Assembly: GCF_020740795.1 (NCBI RefSeq) | Contig: NC_067285.1 | Span: 72,702,342 to 72,766,341 of the forward strand | Length of the DNA stretch: 64,000 nucleotides | Reading direction: 5' to 3' | DNA from: Apus apus | Taxonomy: Eukaryota > Chordata > Aves > Apodiformes > Apodidae | Shown: positions 35,801 to 44,700 of the stretch, one piece after another | Numbering within the stretch: the stretch's first letter is position 1 | Layout of the letters: the number at the start of each line of letters is the position of its first letter | The notes under the pieces: model-generated | The model's input: only the letters and a program-made list of their open reading frames with translations | Database searches by the model: none | What the model was told of the DNA's origin: nothing | Made by a program: the position numbers and the translations under genes

Positions 35801-37261
35801 AACACGGCCACACTCAAAGGTTTGATCTGCATTCAGAGACAACACTCGCAGCTAAGTCAAACAATAGTGCCATTTATTAAAGCAACAGATTGCTGGTCAT
35901 AAATCAGCTATCTGCAAAGCAGGTGCAGATACCAAGAACATGAGTTATACAGCCTGGCTGCTAATCTATAAGGTGGTAAGAAAGAAAGAGAAAAAAAAAA
36001 AAAAAAAAGGCAAAATAAAGGGAAAAGGGAGTTCTAAGGAGGTTTCCAAGTTTCCTGGGGTGCACTTGGTGTAACCAAGTGCTCACGTCTTACCCAGAGG
36101 CGTCCTTGTTGGGGGGAAGAGAGGCTCAGTCCATCGACTGATCCCAGAAGTCAACAGTAATCCTGTCAAAGGCTTGCTGATGGCATCTTCCCTAGCATCC
36201 TTCCCCTTAGGGAGGTTATCTTACAGGTGGAGCTCGAGGGACTCTAGTCATACATACCTTTGTCATGATTGGTGTAAAATTCTCTTGCTTCACTTTTAAA
36301 GGTACAGACTAGAGAAAATTCAGGAAGCATGCTCATTGAGGGGTGGTCATCATCCAGGAGGCAGGTAGCTTTTGGGATGGAGGTGTGTTTTAGTATTAAA
36401 ATGAGATTATAATAAGCAAAGTTCACTAAAGGACAGTTGTTGGTATTAAACATGTGATTTGTCATTCTAGGGGAACTTCTGATGCCCATGTTATTAGAAA
36501 GTTTAGCCATTATGTCTCCAAATATCAGTTCCATAGTACCTTCCAGTCCCCATGTTTACCACAGAGCCCGGTCTTGGTGATTCCACTCCACCCTCCATGA
36601 TGGTCAGCACACCAAGCTCCCTTGATGTTGCTAACAACTAGGGTCACCTGGGGAATTACCATAGTACAGACTCTTTGCAGACTCAGTGCATTCCACTTTA
36701 AAGGTTCTGTCCATATTGTACTTTTCCTCAAAAAGTGAATGTAGATTTGATTTCTAATATACTTTGTCATGTGTTAATGCTGGGTTGGCAATTAAACAAA
36801 TAGCCTAAGATGTGTTCTCAGATCCAAGCAGTAGCCTTGGTTCTGCACAGCATTCTCTAGCTGCAACTAAAATGTTTAATTAATACATGCTTGTATTAAT
36901 TGATGGGTACAAACGTTGGAATGGATATTACAGCTTCCCTTCTTCTTCCCTCCCTTAAGGTACCATAACGTCTTGGGTGGTGATTTTTATCCTTCCAATA
37001 AACAGTGCTTTGAATCCTCTTCTCTACACTTTGACTACACGACCTTTCAAAGAAATGATGCATCAAGTTTGGTACAATTACAAACAAAGAAGATCCAAAA
37101 GAGGTAAAGGAGGTCAGAAAACATTTGGTCCATCATTCATTTGGGTAGAAATGTGGCCAACGCATGAAATTGCTCCAAAGCTGACGAAGCCTGTGCTTTG
37201 TACAGACTCCTCTGATGCTTCAGTGACTACACAGTCAACAAGACTAAATTCATACACGTAA
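4481..37261 (+). CDS. RXFP1: RXFP1 (relaxin receptor 1), exons 2-18, partial at 5' end
   Basis: Plasma-membrane GPCR for relaxin (Gs/cAMP signalling in the family). Seventeen coding exons, joined at GT/AG sites, give 749 residues in one open frame, close to the human protein (757 aa) minus its signal peptide. Order of visible residues: LDLa module (about 17-52, six Cys and a Ca-binding acidic cluster), linker (53-88), Cys-containing LRR N-cap, ten leucine-rich repeats (about 123-363), hinge, seven-helix domain (about 400-690) and a cytoplasmic tail ending STRLNSYT (human STRLNSYS). As in human, the usual DRY motif is replaced by EKY. The LRR exons are all symmetric 2-2 phase, so each can be skipped in frame. 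Acidic residues of LDLEGN and DELDLGS, on the concave face used for relaxin binding in human, are kept. The signal-peptide exon was not located. Assignment rests on recalled human sequence and is very secure. Confidence 0.97.
10260..11070. other. GC-rich block with an AT-rich TAATTA cluster, unclassified
   Basis: Composition shifts sharply inside AT-rich intron. About 10.26-10.32 kb is GC-rich, 10.32-10.46 kb is packed with TTAATTA/ATTAATT words, and 10.49-11.06 kb is C/G-rich with overlapping 168-codon open frames on both strands. Neither frame resembles a known protein and both look like low-stop GC shadows. It could be an old mobile-element insert or a regulatory block. I cannot classify it. 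Confidence 0.35.
13238..14210 (-). mobile_element. CR1 LINE, 5'-truncated, minus orientation
   Basis: About 970 bp with the CR1 3' end at the low coordinate (GAATCCTAGGGGCTGGAAGG, then CTAGTCCAACCCCCCTGCCA). On the minus strand it encodes the C-terminal reverse-transcriptase region, including a FADDTKLGG active-site loop and [20 protein letters not shown]. The same protein is seen in the copy at 50.0 kb, so both belong to the same or closely related subfamilies. The open frame of about 172 codons is interrupted relative to that copy, including a stop where the frame should continue upstream, and the copy is not active. Confidence 0.95.
17990..18252 (+). mobile_element. CR1-like LINE 3' tail, older copy
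   Basis: Reads like the end of a CR1 ORF2 and its 3'UTR: TCACTGGAACAGGATCCCTA, later GGAGTTGGACTTGGTGACCC, and an ending CTGTGATCTATG. The wording differs from the two larger CR1 copies, so it is probably an older subfamily. It ends about 575 bp before RXFP1 exon 3. Confidence 0.7.
18827..18931 (+). CDS. RXFP1: RXFP1 exon 3: LDLa-LRR linker
   Basis: Short exon isolated in a long intron. It begins with [12 protein letters not shown] and ends in a Cys codon before donor GTAAGT at 18932. Human has [14 protein letters not shown] at this place, the linker helix that contacts relaxin and the receptor. The second half is strongly diverged and Lys-rich. The linker is 35 residues, against 33 in human as I recall it. 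The acceptor is a TAG-AAG tandem (18824-18829), so the first residue may be optional. Phases fit both neighbours. Confidence 0.93.
19766..19871 (+). CDS. RXFP1: RXFP1 exon 4: LRR N-terminal cap
   Basis: Acceptor TTTTCCTGCAG ends at 19765 and donor GTAAGT begins at 19872. It encodes [18 protein letters not shown] followed by [14 protein letters not shown], matching the human VPVQCLCQGLELDCD cap of the LRR domain with its cysteines and an NIT sequon. A 25-base A run begins 15 bases into the following intron. Confidence 0.97.
19887..19911 (+). repeat. poly-A run (25 A)
   Basis: Uninterrupted A run starting 15 bases after the exon 4 donor of RXFP1. It is likely to vary in length. Confidence 0.95.
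21145..21216 (+). CDS. RXFP1: RXFP1 exon 5: LRR 1
   Basis: 72-bp exon between CCTACAG and GTAAGG. Encodes [18 protein letters not shown] plus QDLKNL, one leucine-rich repeat. It starts by finishing a codon with one base and ends with two, the 2-2 phase shared by all ten LRR exons. Confidence 0.96.
22742..22813 (+). CDS. RXFP1: RXFP1 exon 6: LRR 2
   Basis: 72-bp exon after TCTTCTTAG, donor GTGAGT. Encodes [18 protein letters not shown] and YNLTKL, matching human YLQNNKITSISIYAFRGL. Confidence 0.96.
23843..23914 (+). CDS. RXFP1: RXFP1 exon 7: LRR 3
   Basis: 72-bp exon after TTGTATCAG, donor GTATGT. Encodes [18 protein letters not shown] and QKLEWL, near-identical to human. Confidence 0.96.
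24757..24828 (+). CDS. RXFP1: RXFP1 exon 8: LRR 4
   Basis: 72-bp exon after TTTATAG, donor GTAAGT. Encodes [18 protein letters not shown] and KSLILL, matching human IIEDNHLSRISPPTFYGL. Confidence 0.96.
25630..25704 (+). CDS. RXFP1: RXFP1 exon 9: LRR 5
   Basis: 75-bp exon, the only LRR exon with one extra codon, as in human. Acceptor TTTTTTCAG, donor GTAAGT. Encodes [20 protein letters not shown] and RLNWL. Confidence 0.96.
25984..26055 (+). CDS. RXFP1: RXFP1 exon 10: LRR 6
   Basis: 72-bp exon after ATATCCCAG, donor GTAAGT. Encodes [18 protein letters not shown] and NTLTVL. The Asp and Glu of LDLEGN lie on the concave face that contacts relaxin B-chain arginines in the human receptor. Confidence 0.96.
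26738..26857 (+). repeat. (GATA)n microsatellite with (ACATAGAT) interruption
   Basis: About 120 bp of ATAG units in RXFP1 intron 10, with a block of three ATACATAG-type variant units near 26805-26825. Similar sequences (ATGCATATG with ACAGAT) sit at both edges. Reading frames across it give meaningless Tyr-Leu-Ser-Ile repeats. Confidence 0.97.
27059..27130 (+). CDS. RXFP1: RXFP1 exon 11: LRR 7
   Basis: 72-bp exon after TTTTTTCAG, donor GTGAGT. Encodes [18 protein letters not shown] and HMLDEL. Confidence 0.96.
27846..27917 (+). CDS. RXFP1: RXFP1 exon 12: LRR 8
   Basis: 72-bp exon after TTTCTACAG, donor GTAAGG. Encodes [18 protein letters not shown] and KELSQL. The first copy of a 187-bp duplication starts 66 bases into the following intron. 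Confidence 0.96.
27926..27966 (+). repeat. (ATT)n / (AT)n simple repeat
   Basis: TTATTATTATTATTATTATC followed by a short AT run, just after the exon 12 donor of RXFP1 and just before the first copy of the 187-bp duplication. Confidence 0.85.
27983..28169 (+). repeat. 187-bp direct duplication, copy 1
   Basis: Runs from CATTTGATATGATGC to AAAGTCTACCGCT in RXFP1 intron 12. It is identical to 29626-29812 at 186 of 187 positions with no gap. The difference is G at 28128 against A at 29771. Confidence 0.98.
29173..29244 (+). CDS. RXFP1: RXFP1 exon 13: LRR 9
   Basis: 72-bp exon after GTATTTACAG, donor GTAAGT. Encodes [18 protein letters not shown] and IKLKSL. It lies between the two copies of the 187-bp direct duplication. 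Confidence 0.96.
29626..29812 (+). repeat. 187-bp direct duplication, copy 2
   Basis: Second copy, in RXFP1 intron 13, exactly 1643 bp downstream and in the same orientation. Flanking bases differ at once on both sides. It has no poly-A, no terminal repeats and no coding content, so it does not look like a transposon. Confidence 0.98.
31534..31605 (+). CDS. RXFP1: RXFP1 exon 14: LRR 10
   Basis: 72-bp exon, donor GTAAGT. Encodes [18 protein letters not shown] and RNLSH. The acceptor is a CAGCAG tandem (31531-31536). The first AG preserves the 72-bp length and the human sequence; the second would drop one Ser. Confidence 0.95.
31842..32071 (+). CDS. RXFP1: RXFP1 exon 15: hinge, TM1 and start of TM2
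   Basis: 230-bp exon after CACAACCAG, donor GTGAGT. Encodes the Cys-bearing hinge [18 protein letters not shown], then TM1 ([18 protein letters not shown]) with the conserved GPCR Asn in GNIF, and the start of TM2 (ISIMSLCC). Confidence 0.97.
32976..33386 (+). CDS. RXFP1: RXFP1 exon 16: TM2-TM5
   Basis: 411-bp exon between GCCCACAG and GTAAGT. Starts [16 protein letters not shown] (TM2), then ECL1, TM3 with the EKY triplet in place of DRY, TM4, and ECL2 with the conserved Cys in [10 protein letters not shown]. It ends in early TM5 (IYSVVIFLG). Confidence 0.97.
33899..34117 (+). CDS. RXFP1: RXFP1 exon 17: TM5-TM6
   Basis: 219-bp exon between CTTAAACAG and GTATGT. Encodes [18 protein letters not shown] (TM5), ICL3 ([18 protein letters not shown]) and TM6 with the CWIP motif. 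Confidence 0.97.
35640..36780 (-). mobile_element. probable LTR-retroelement fossil, minus orientation
   Basis: GC-richer segment unlike the surrounding intron. On the minus strand it carries an AATAAA signal (35873-35878 on the plus strand) and LTR-like wording, and internal coding is not recognisable. It appears broken and old, inserted antisense to RXFP1 in its last intron. Family is unclassified; the bounds are approximate. It could also be ordinary intronic sequence. Confidence 0.35.
36960..37261 (+). CDS. RXFP1: RXFP1 exon 18: TM7 and cytoplasmic tail, stop TAA
   Basis: The coding part starts after CCCTTAAG with [19 protein letters not shown], which contains the NPxxY-like NPLLY of TM7. 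It runs to a TAA at 37259-37261. The tail keeps FIWVEMWP and the C-terminus STRLNSYT. The intervening tail is Lys/Arg-rich and varies from human. 3'UTR follows; its end was not determined. Confidence 0.96.
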
Positions 37262-37900
37262 ATACATTTTGAATCTTCACGGTGACAGCTGCACTGTCAG
37301 CTTCATGTCTGTAGGCTCACTGCTTCACAGCAAGGAGGAAAAACGATGGAGGTATGACACCTGGGCTCACGTGAACCAAAGCAGTAAGAAGAGGGAGCAG
37401 TGTGGCTATTTGCAGGTTGAACTGACACAACACTAACTTACCATCTCACAACAGCACCTGACATTTTGACACCTCATCCTAGATAAGAACAAGAAGCTAG
37501 TTATTTGTTTTTTATCTCCCAGAAGCCAATAGTAGTGCTGAAAAACGAATTGTCATGCAAAACATCTCACCCTGAAAGGAGAGTTTCAAAATCCTCTATC
37601 TTGGAAAAAAAAAATATGTTGTTTTCATTAAACTTTGATTTGGTTTTCGTTGTTGAGTTTTTTTTATTTCCCATTTCAACAGCTGAATTTATTTTAAGAG
37701 TTGACTGGTTTACTCATTAAGCATTTTTTTGTCCTCAAAATTTCTACCTGGTTCTATTTAGGCTGCATCAGCTCTTAAGAGATTTAGGGAGCAACAGCCA
37801 TATGAAAAAAATATTGAAATTCCATAATTAGGGACCAGTTTAGTATATTTGTCAAAGCCTGTCAGAGTTTAATGGAAACCCAACAAATACACTAATGGCA
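37262..37900 (+). other. RXFP1 3'UTR / downstream flank
   Basis: AT-rich sequence after the RXFP1 stop, expected to be 3'UTR. An ATTAAA at about 37627 is a possible weak polyadenylation signal. The true end cannot be fixed without transcripts. Confidence 0.5.
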
Positions 37901-37904
37901 ATAA

Positions 37905-38540
37905 GCTCTCTGTGCCCTCATGCTTCCACCCAGATAGGAAAAGGAGAGAGACAATAACGAGAGACTTTCTGGATTGAAAACTAAACTAGACAGCTTTAGT
38001 TAAATACTAGGGATAAAAGAAAATACAAACAAATATACACAAATATGTGCAGGAGTCTACAAAACCCTTTTGCCCCTCACATGCCTCCCACCCCCAGCAA
38101 CTCCCACAGCACTTCCCTGAGCTGGGCAGTCCCAAGAAGGTTCTGGACCACTTCCAGAGATAGTGGCAAAGCAGACAGGAGCTGAGGGTAGAGATACAGG
38201 GTTCAGGAACACACGGGCCTGGGGATTAAAGGAGATGGATAGATGGAGTCCATCTTGGATGCTGGCCACGGACGGAAGAGAACTTTACTTCCATGATCCC
38301 TTAATTTATACCAAGTATGACGTATATGGGGATGGAATACTCTGTTTGGCCAATTTTTAGTCATCTGTGTAGTCCCCTCCTCCCTATGGGAGGGTTGTAG
38401 ATACCATCCTTCTGCTCTTTTAAGTGTCCAAAGCAGCAGATCCATCAAGCGGAGCAAAGTGTCCTTGGTCTCTCCGCAGTAACTACAAACATCGAAACTT
38501 GCTGCTACTTTCAGCAAGTGTGCTGCTTAGAAGAGTTCAC
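37905..38540 (-). mobile_element. probable solo LTR-like fossil, minus orientation
   Basis: About 0.6 kb of mixed composition just downstream of RXFP1. Wording such as GTTTGGCCAATTTTTAGTCA and the overall layout resemble avian endogenous-retrovirus LTRs read backwards. No internal genes are seen. It does not resemble the segment at 35.6-36.8 kb, so it would be a separate family. Ends are approximate and it looks like a broken relic. Confidence 0.4.
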
Positions 38541-40740
38541 TGAAGAAAACAAAAAAAATCAGTAAAAAGAAATTGGCTTCATCCTGGTTCAAACCACGAT
38601 AAAGCCAAACAAGGGAAAATTTTATTGCTTTCTATTTCACTCATGTAAAGACATTCCTGAAATTGTAATGATCATTCTAATTCAAGCAGAACTAGAACTG
38701 TGGGGAACTAAAAAAAAAGAAGTTGTTGTTGTTGTTTTTTCTCAAATTAGTGTCCTCCAGCTATACATGGTGGAAGTTTCCCTCTGCAGAAAAGCATTGT
38801 TCCCTGAAAAGTCTGGACCGAGTATCCCAACATTTTGAGGCTTTATTTTCCTAGATGTTACTTAATGGATTACCGTAAGTAGCTTTCCCCAGCTTGCAGA
38901 CTTCAACAAATTTCAGGAATAATGGGAGACAGAAGAAGACTATCAGTCTTAATAGGTGTCAAGGCACCTACGTTTTAATCACCTTGTGCATCTGACTGGG
39001 TGCATTACAGTTAAAATAACCTGAGGAGCATAGCCATTCAGCACTTTTGGGGGCATTATTTTACTTCCCAGTGTCACAAAGGTATAAAAAAAATAAATAA
39101 AAAACATCATCCCATCTGGGATAATCCTATAGAGGCAGTTCCTTCACATGTACTTACAGAATCTTTGTCATTATTAATTACAACTTCCCTAGATTTTTCA
39201 GTACTACCCTGAGTCCGATGGCCTAGAAGCCCACAAAGTTAAAATAAATGCTTCTTTTCAGTTGATGATTTTAAGCTTTTAAAAATGAAGTTAAAAGAGA
39301 CTCCCAATGTTTGCATTTAACTTCTTAACAGCATAAGACACAGAGTTAAAAGAAGTGTAACTCACACTTGAACTGTTTACAGAATTTTGGATTGTCTTGA
39401 AATCGAAGATTGTTAGACATCCTGTTTCCATTACTGTATGTTTTAATGAAATAAAATATTATCTGCTGAACAGAATGACTTCTTTTCCAAGTTGCTTAGC
39501 AACATTTTGGGTTGTGGGGAAAAAAAAGCTAAGTGAAATCCTGCCATGTGGATTGCCTTTAACTGGGACACTTAGAATTCAATGTAATAGAACTTGTGTA
39601 TTCTGAGGGGCCAAGCCTTCTCAAAGACTGTAACTGCTTTTGAAGGATACAAAAGGATGTCGGTCCTTACCATTACTTGTGTTTTTCACTTAATTCATTA
39701 TGCATATATTTGATGTCACCTTTGTTTCTATGAGTAACAAAAGGATATTATTTCAAAACTGTTTGTAACACCTTTATTGTTTTGATAAGAAAAGTACAGT
39801 TTGTCATTTAAAAAGCTCTTTTACTACTAAAAATAAGGCTGAGTAATAAATCATGGTACAACCATGTTCTCGTGCAGCTTCCCATTGCACTTCAGCATGA
39901 CTTTTTTTCACATTGCTCTGGTAAAGGTACAGCTATTTATTCCAGATTAGCAATCTTTCAGACTGAAAGGTTCTGTTACCAGTAAACTCTAGACTAGCTA
40001 AATAGTAACTGCTTAAGGCAAAGATATAAAATAGGATATAAAATGAAAAAGCTCTAACATGCCTCCAGAGAGCTGGCAGAATACATTTCACAGGTCTTTT
40101 TTCTGATGGAAGCTTTTACTTATAGTTCAACATAATCCTATCACTAAACAATGCTGTTAAACTTCTACTGTGCAGACATATATGGTCCGTCATAAGGCAC
40201 TTTATTACAACACAAGGTAGGGTAGAATTGTTTGCAGTAAGCAAACACCTTGCAAAAAGTCTGCCTCTTTACACTGCAATACTGCTAAAATAGTAGGGTT
40301 TGGGATTCAGAGCTTATCTAAAGCTTGTAAATAAGCCACGACTTGCCATGGTATCCCAACCTCAACATGAAGAAAAAGTGTGCAAAGAGAAAACCTGAAG
40401 TCAGTTCAGCAAGTTTCTCTGGAGTTGGACGGGTTTCTGCTGGTGACAGCTCTTAACAAGGAGGGCTGACAGTAACTTCTCCAGAGTGAAGAGTTCTGGA
40501 CGTACCACACGTACTACCTCTGCATCCACCACGTTAGCAGGGAAAACAAACAAACAAACAAAGTAAAAAAAAGTTAAAAAAATTATTTCATGCTTCAGCT
40601 GCAGCGAAGGAGTCTAAAAAAGTCACAACGATTCCCTACGCAAAGCGATTTCGCTCGGTGACTTACACTCAACATCCATACGAGCCATCAAGTATTTCTG
40701 ACAGAACTCCAGGCTCCTGGGGAGCTGCTGCGGGAACACA
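38541..40740. other. Intergenic / C4orf46 3'UTR region
   Basis: AT-rich DNA between RXFP1 and the C4orf46 stop. Minus-strand AATAAA signals at 40201-40206 and 39773-39778 are candidate C4orf46 polyadenylation sites, which would give a 3'UTR of about 0.6-1.0 kb. No other gene is seen. Confidence 0.5.
40201..40206 (-). terminator. candidate C4orf46 polyadenylation signal AATAAA
   Basis: TTTATT on the plus strand, the first canonical signal downstream of the C4orf46 stop (about 0.6 kb). Placement is inferred only. Confidence 0.35.
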
Positions 40741-40793
40741 AAACCCCCCGTGAAAAACCAGAGGCGGCAGCTCCCGGCGGGGCGGGGGCAGGA

Positions 40794-41220
<427 letters not shown>

Positions 41221-41354
41221 GGCCCGCTCCGCGCCGCCCCGCCCTGGCCACGCCCACCTCGGGCCCGGCCGCGCCCATGCCGAGCCGGGCCCCGCGCGCT
41301 GAGGCGCGGGTGCGTCCCTCCCCGCCGGCGGGGAGCGCGGGCCGGGGCCGCGCT

Positions 41355-41373
41355 GCACGCCGGGAGCGGTAGT
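41355..41373 (-). promoter_or_regulatory. ZNF143-like site 1
   Basis: The minus strand reads ACTACCGCTCCCGGCGTGC, close to the ZNF143/SBS consensus (ACTACAATTCCCAGAATGC type). It lies just upstream of C4orf46. Confidence 0.55.
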
Positions 41374-41529
41374 CTTTCCTGGGGCAGCGCCCGCCCCGCC
41401 GGGGCCTGCCCCGCCTGTCCCGCCGCCCCGCCTGCCCCGAGCGGCTCCCGTCTGTCCGTGTCAGATGAGTGAGCGGGTTCGTACCTGCCGCCGTCCGGCG
41501 AGCCAGGCTAGGACGGGCCTTGCCAGCTG

Positions 41530-41548
41530 GAACTCTGGGAGATGTAGT
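41530..41548 (-). promoter_or_regulatory. ZNF143-like site 2
   Basis: The minus strand reads ACTACATCTCCCAGAGTTC, a strong match to the ZNF143/SBS core. It is 175 bp from site 1 in the same orientation and about 130 bp upstream of the ETFDH ATG. Confidence 0.7.
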
Positions 41549-41595
41549 CCTGGCGGGGGGACGGGGGGGGCGGCGCCCATCGCCTGCAGCCCGGG

Positions 41596-41606
41596 TGCGC
41601 AGGCGC
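41596..41606 (+). promoter_or_regulatory. NRF1-like site
   Basis: TGCGCAGGCGC, one mismatch from the NRF1 palindrome TGCGCATGCGC, about 75 bp upstream of the ETFDH ATG. NRF1 commonly drives nuclear genes for mitochondrial proteins, which fits ETFDH. Confidence 0.6.
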
Positions 41607-41679
41607 GGCGTGCCGCAGGGCGGGCGGGGGGCGTGCGCAGGGCCGCGGGGGAGCGGAGGGGGTCGCCGCCGCCGCCGTC

Positions 41680-41713
41680 ATGCTGCTGTCCCGCTGCCCG
41701 TCCTCCGGCCGAG
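41680..41713 (+). CDS. ETFDH: ETFDH exon 1: start of transit peptide
   Basis: ATG at 41680, with G at -3, opens 11 codons plus one base before donor GTAACG at 41714. The sequence [11 protein letters not shown] differs from human MLVPLAKLSC but joins in phase to exon 2. This is the least conserved exon. Confidence 0.85.
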
Positions 41714-44700
41714 GTAACGCGCCCGCTCGCTGCGGGGCGACGGGCTGTCCCGAGAGGACGGGGCTGGGGCGGCCGCCGCTCGGCGGGGCGGGGCGGGGCG
41801 GGGCGGGGCCGGTGTCTGGCGCGGCCCGGGAAGTAGAGCAAAGGTCACCGCTGGGGCGCGCCCGGGCGGCCGCGGGGTCGGGGCGGGGGTCTTGGCCGGG
41901 GTCTGGTCTTGTCGGCCGGGGTCTGGTCTTGTCGGCCGGGGGACGCCGAGCAGCGGCGGGTGTCAGCGGCCTCGTCCCGCCCGAGGGTGCTCCAGAGGGC
42001 AGGGCAGGGCTGGGCTCTGCCTGAGCGCCGGCCCAGCCTGTACCGCCTGTTGGTAACGTGGTTTATTTGACTGCGAAGTGGTGCATAGAAGAATACAACT
42101 TTTTTTTTTTTTTTTTTTTTTTTTGAGTGACGCTGGGTGTTAGCTGCTTTAAAGGGTAGAATAAAGCAATTGCATGCATGCCCTTACTGACGAAATAATG
42201 GCAAGCGTGCTGACAGCGGTTATTAACGAGCTGCGGAAGAGTAAAGTTTATTCTTAGCAGCCGCTTGCAGCGCTTCGTGCAGGTGTTCCACACCGTGTCA
42301 CCCGGTCCGAAAGCTCTCGGGAGCCTGGTAGCACAAGCTCGGCTCGTTCGCTGGGAAGAATCCACCTTGTCCAGGGGCTTGGACCTACCTTTGTGATAAT
42401 CAGATATATTCTAAGCTAAATTTCACCTCTTTTGTGTGTGTGAAATAACTGACGTTTCTTAACTGTGCAGTGCAATTGGTAGCGCAGTAGGTTCTGCTCA
42501 TATAAAAACATCTCAAAAAAAAGTTAAGGTGTCATGTTCTAGGATATATGGTCAGCTGTAGTTGTTATCATGCTTATAAATACATTGCTTGTTCTCAGAT
42601 CCTGCCTGGTTGCAGGTAAAGGGTGATTAAGAGTCATGAGATGGTATAATAACAGATTTTATGTTTTGTTGGTTAAATAAAAAGTTGCTGTTAAGAAACC
42701 AACATAGATAATACTTACTACCTTGCATATAGACACCAGTGACCTGATTATCACTGTGAATAATTTTAATGGAGGATGTTTGTGCTGACCTTGCCAATCG
42801 CCATTCTCAACAAAAGAGTCTTAGGCTGTTGGTGATTTTACTTACACGTGGCAACTTTATTTTGCAGAAATACTCTTCTTCAAATCGAGTATTATTCTTC
42901 TTCACCTTGGAAACTGGAGAAACAGAATCTTTAAAGGAGGGAAAAATACCTGGCAAGGGGAATTGCTTCACAGACCTTTTAAGTAGTTCTGGTGCTAACC
43001 ATACTAGTTTTCTGAGTACAAATCACACACATTTTTTTTTTTTTTTTTTTTTGGTGAAGGGAAAATTAGAACAAGACTGCTAACATTAATAGCCCTTCTG
43101 AACAGAGTCTTATTTTGATAACTTTAAACTTTCATTTGGTCCATTTGCTTAAAAAGAAATTCTCATTTGTTCTTGCAGCAATTAATGTATGTGCAGCAAA
43201 GGTGAAGATTAACTGTATGTACTGTTTCTAGCTGTGGCTACAGTATACTTGAATTTTAGTTTTTAATGTAGACCATGGCGTTTATTTTAGAAGTCTAATA
43301 TCAGTAGCCCAAACTGTTTGTCTTCACATGCCTAGAGATAGTCAGAAGATACGAACTTGCATGTCCTGTCTCTGCAGTTGTTTGGTCACTTTTAATGCAG
43401 TCTGAAAAAAATCCTTTGAAGTTCAAAATGAAATGGGAACCTGTGCACACACGTTATCCTATGTCAGCTGTCAGAAATGGCTGGCCAGTGTATTGAGTGG
43501 TAGTGTGTGAAGAATGCTTGAGGGGGAATCTGTACTTGGTTTGGTTTGGTTTTATATATTACTTTATATATAAAATTCTACAGTGCACTCCTAACCTGAA
43601 AATTTCAAAATCTGTGTTTATAGTTCCTCATTTTCACATCACCTAATAGCCTTTGAAAGGGGAGCGGTCATATTTGTTGTGCCACTTCTGTCTCTGAAAA
43701 GGCGAACATTTTGGAAAATGACTTGATTTGACAGATTTGTTTCCTGTTCCTACAGCACGTCAGTGCTTTCGAACTCTGAAGCTGATAAGGAGAGGCTGCC
43801 GCCCATCGCTGCAGGTTGCAAGATGTGCATCCACTGCCTCTGTGCCTCGCATAACTACGCACTACACGATCCATCCTCGGGACAAAGACAAACGATGGGA
43901 AGGTAAGAGAACAAAAGGCGTTCTTTAAAAGCTTCTTTATCATTATTATTGGTCAGTTTTAAAGACACTGAAATGTGTTGCTGTTTCTTTTCTTTTTACA
44001 GAAATTCTCTATTCTTAAATACAGTGCTAATATTCCAAATGAAATTTTGTGGTTGCTATCTCACAATGAGTGTCTGTAGTGCTATAAAATGGGATCAGAT
44101 TAAATTTGATCCTGTTTATTTAAAGAAAATATATAAGCAGCTTTTGCTTTAGTGACTATCACAACAAGATTTAATTCTGTCAGGTATGTATCTGTTGGAT
44201 TTTTTCAGTTGTTGTTACCATGCAAGTTTGTGAGAAAATAAGATTAATATATATTTCTTAGAATTCCAGTCTCTACATTCAGTGGTTTTAGTGGCTTCAA
44301 TTCCAGAAAAGACAATGATTAGTGTAAAATAAAGTCACGTGTTCTGACTAGGGTCTTTTTCTTTCTCCTTTACCTAGAGTTTCATGAGTGTCTTTGGTAC
44401 AGCTAGCCAACTGGACTCTCAGTTTAACATTCTAAGATGATATTTACATACTGTGTATAGAGATTGAGTATATGTTTTTATGATGTATCTCCTTACAGCT
44501 TAAAAAGAGCTAATTTTACATTGGGATGCTGATGTCATTCTGCACTGTTCCAAGTACTAAAATGAGTATTCTGTTAAGTATTTATCCTCCTTTTTTGCAA
44601 AGTCATCCCAGAGTATCACAGAGCAAGGGTTATGGAGAGAGCCTGGGGGAAATTGGAGATTGGTTTCTGTTATGATCTTTTTTTCTATTAAAGGGGTAAA

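Larger units (their letters stand above)
32072..36959 (+). other. RXFP1 introns 15-17
   Basis: Introns separating the seven-helix exons (32072-32975, 33387-33898, 34118-36959). The first two look unique. The last holds an LTR-like fossil at about 35.64-36.78 kb and an A-rich run at about 35.99 kb. Confidence 0.7.

Noticed and set aside
41221-41358. 46-residue N-terminal extension of C4orf46 to an upstream in-frame ATG
   Set aside because: The human protein starts at the position of MAEAG and that ATG has the better Kozak context. The extension is GC-driven low complexity.
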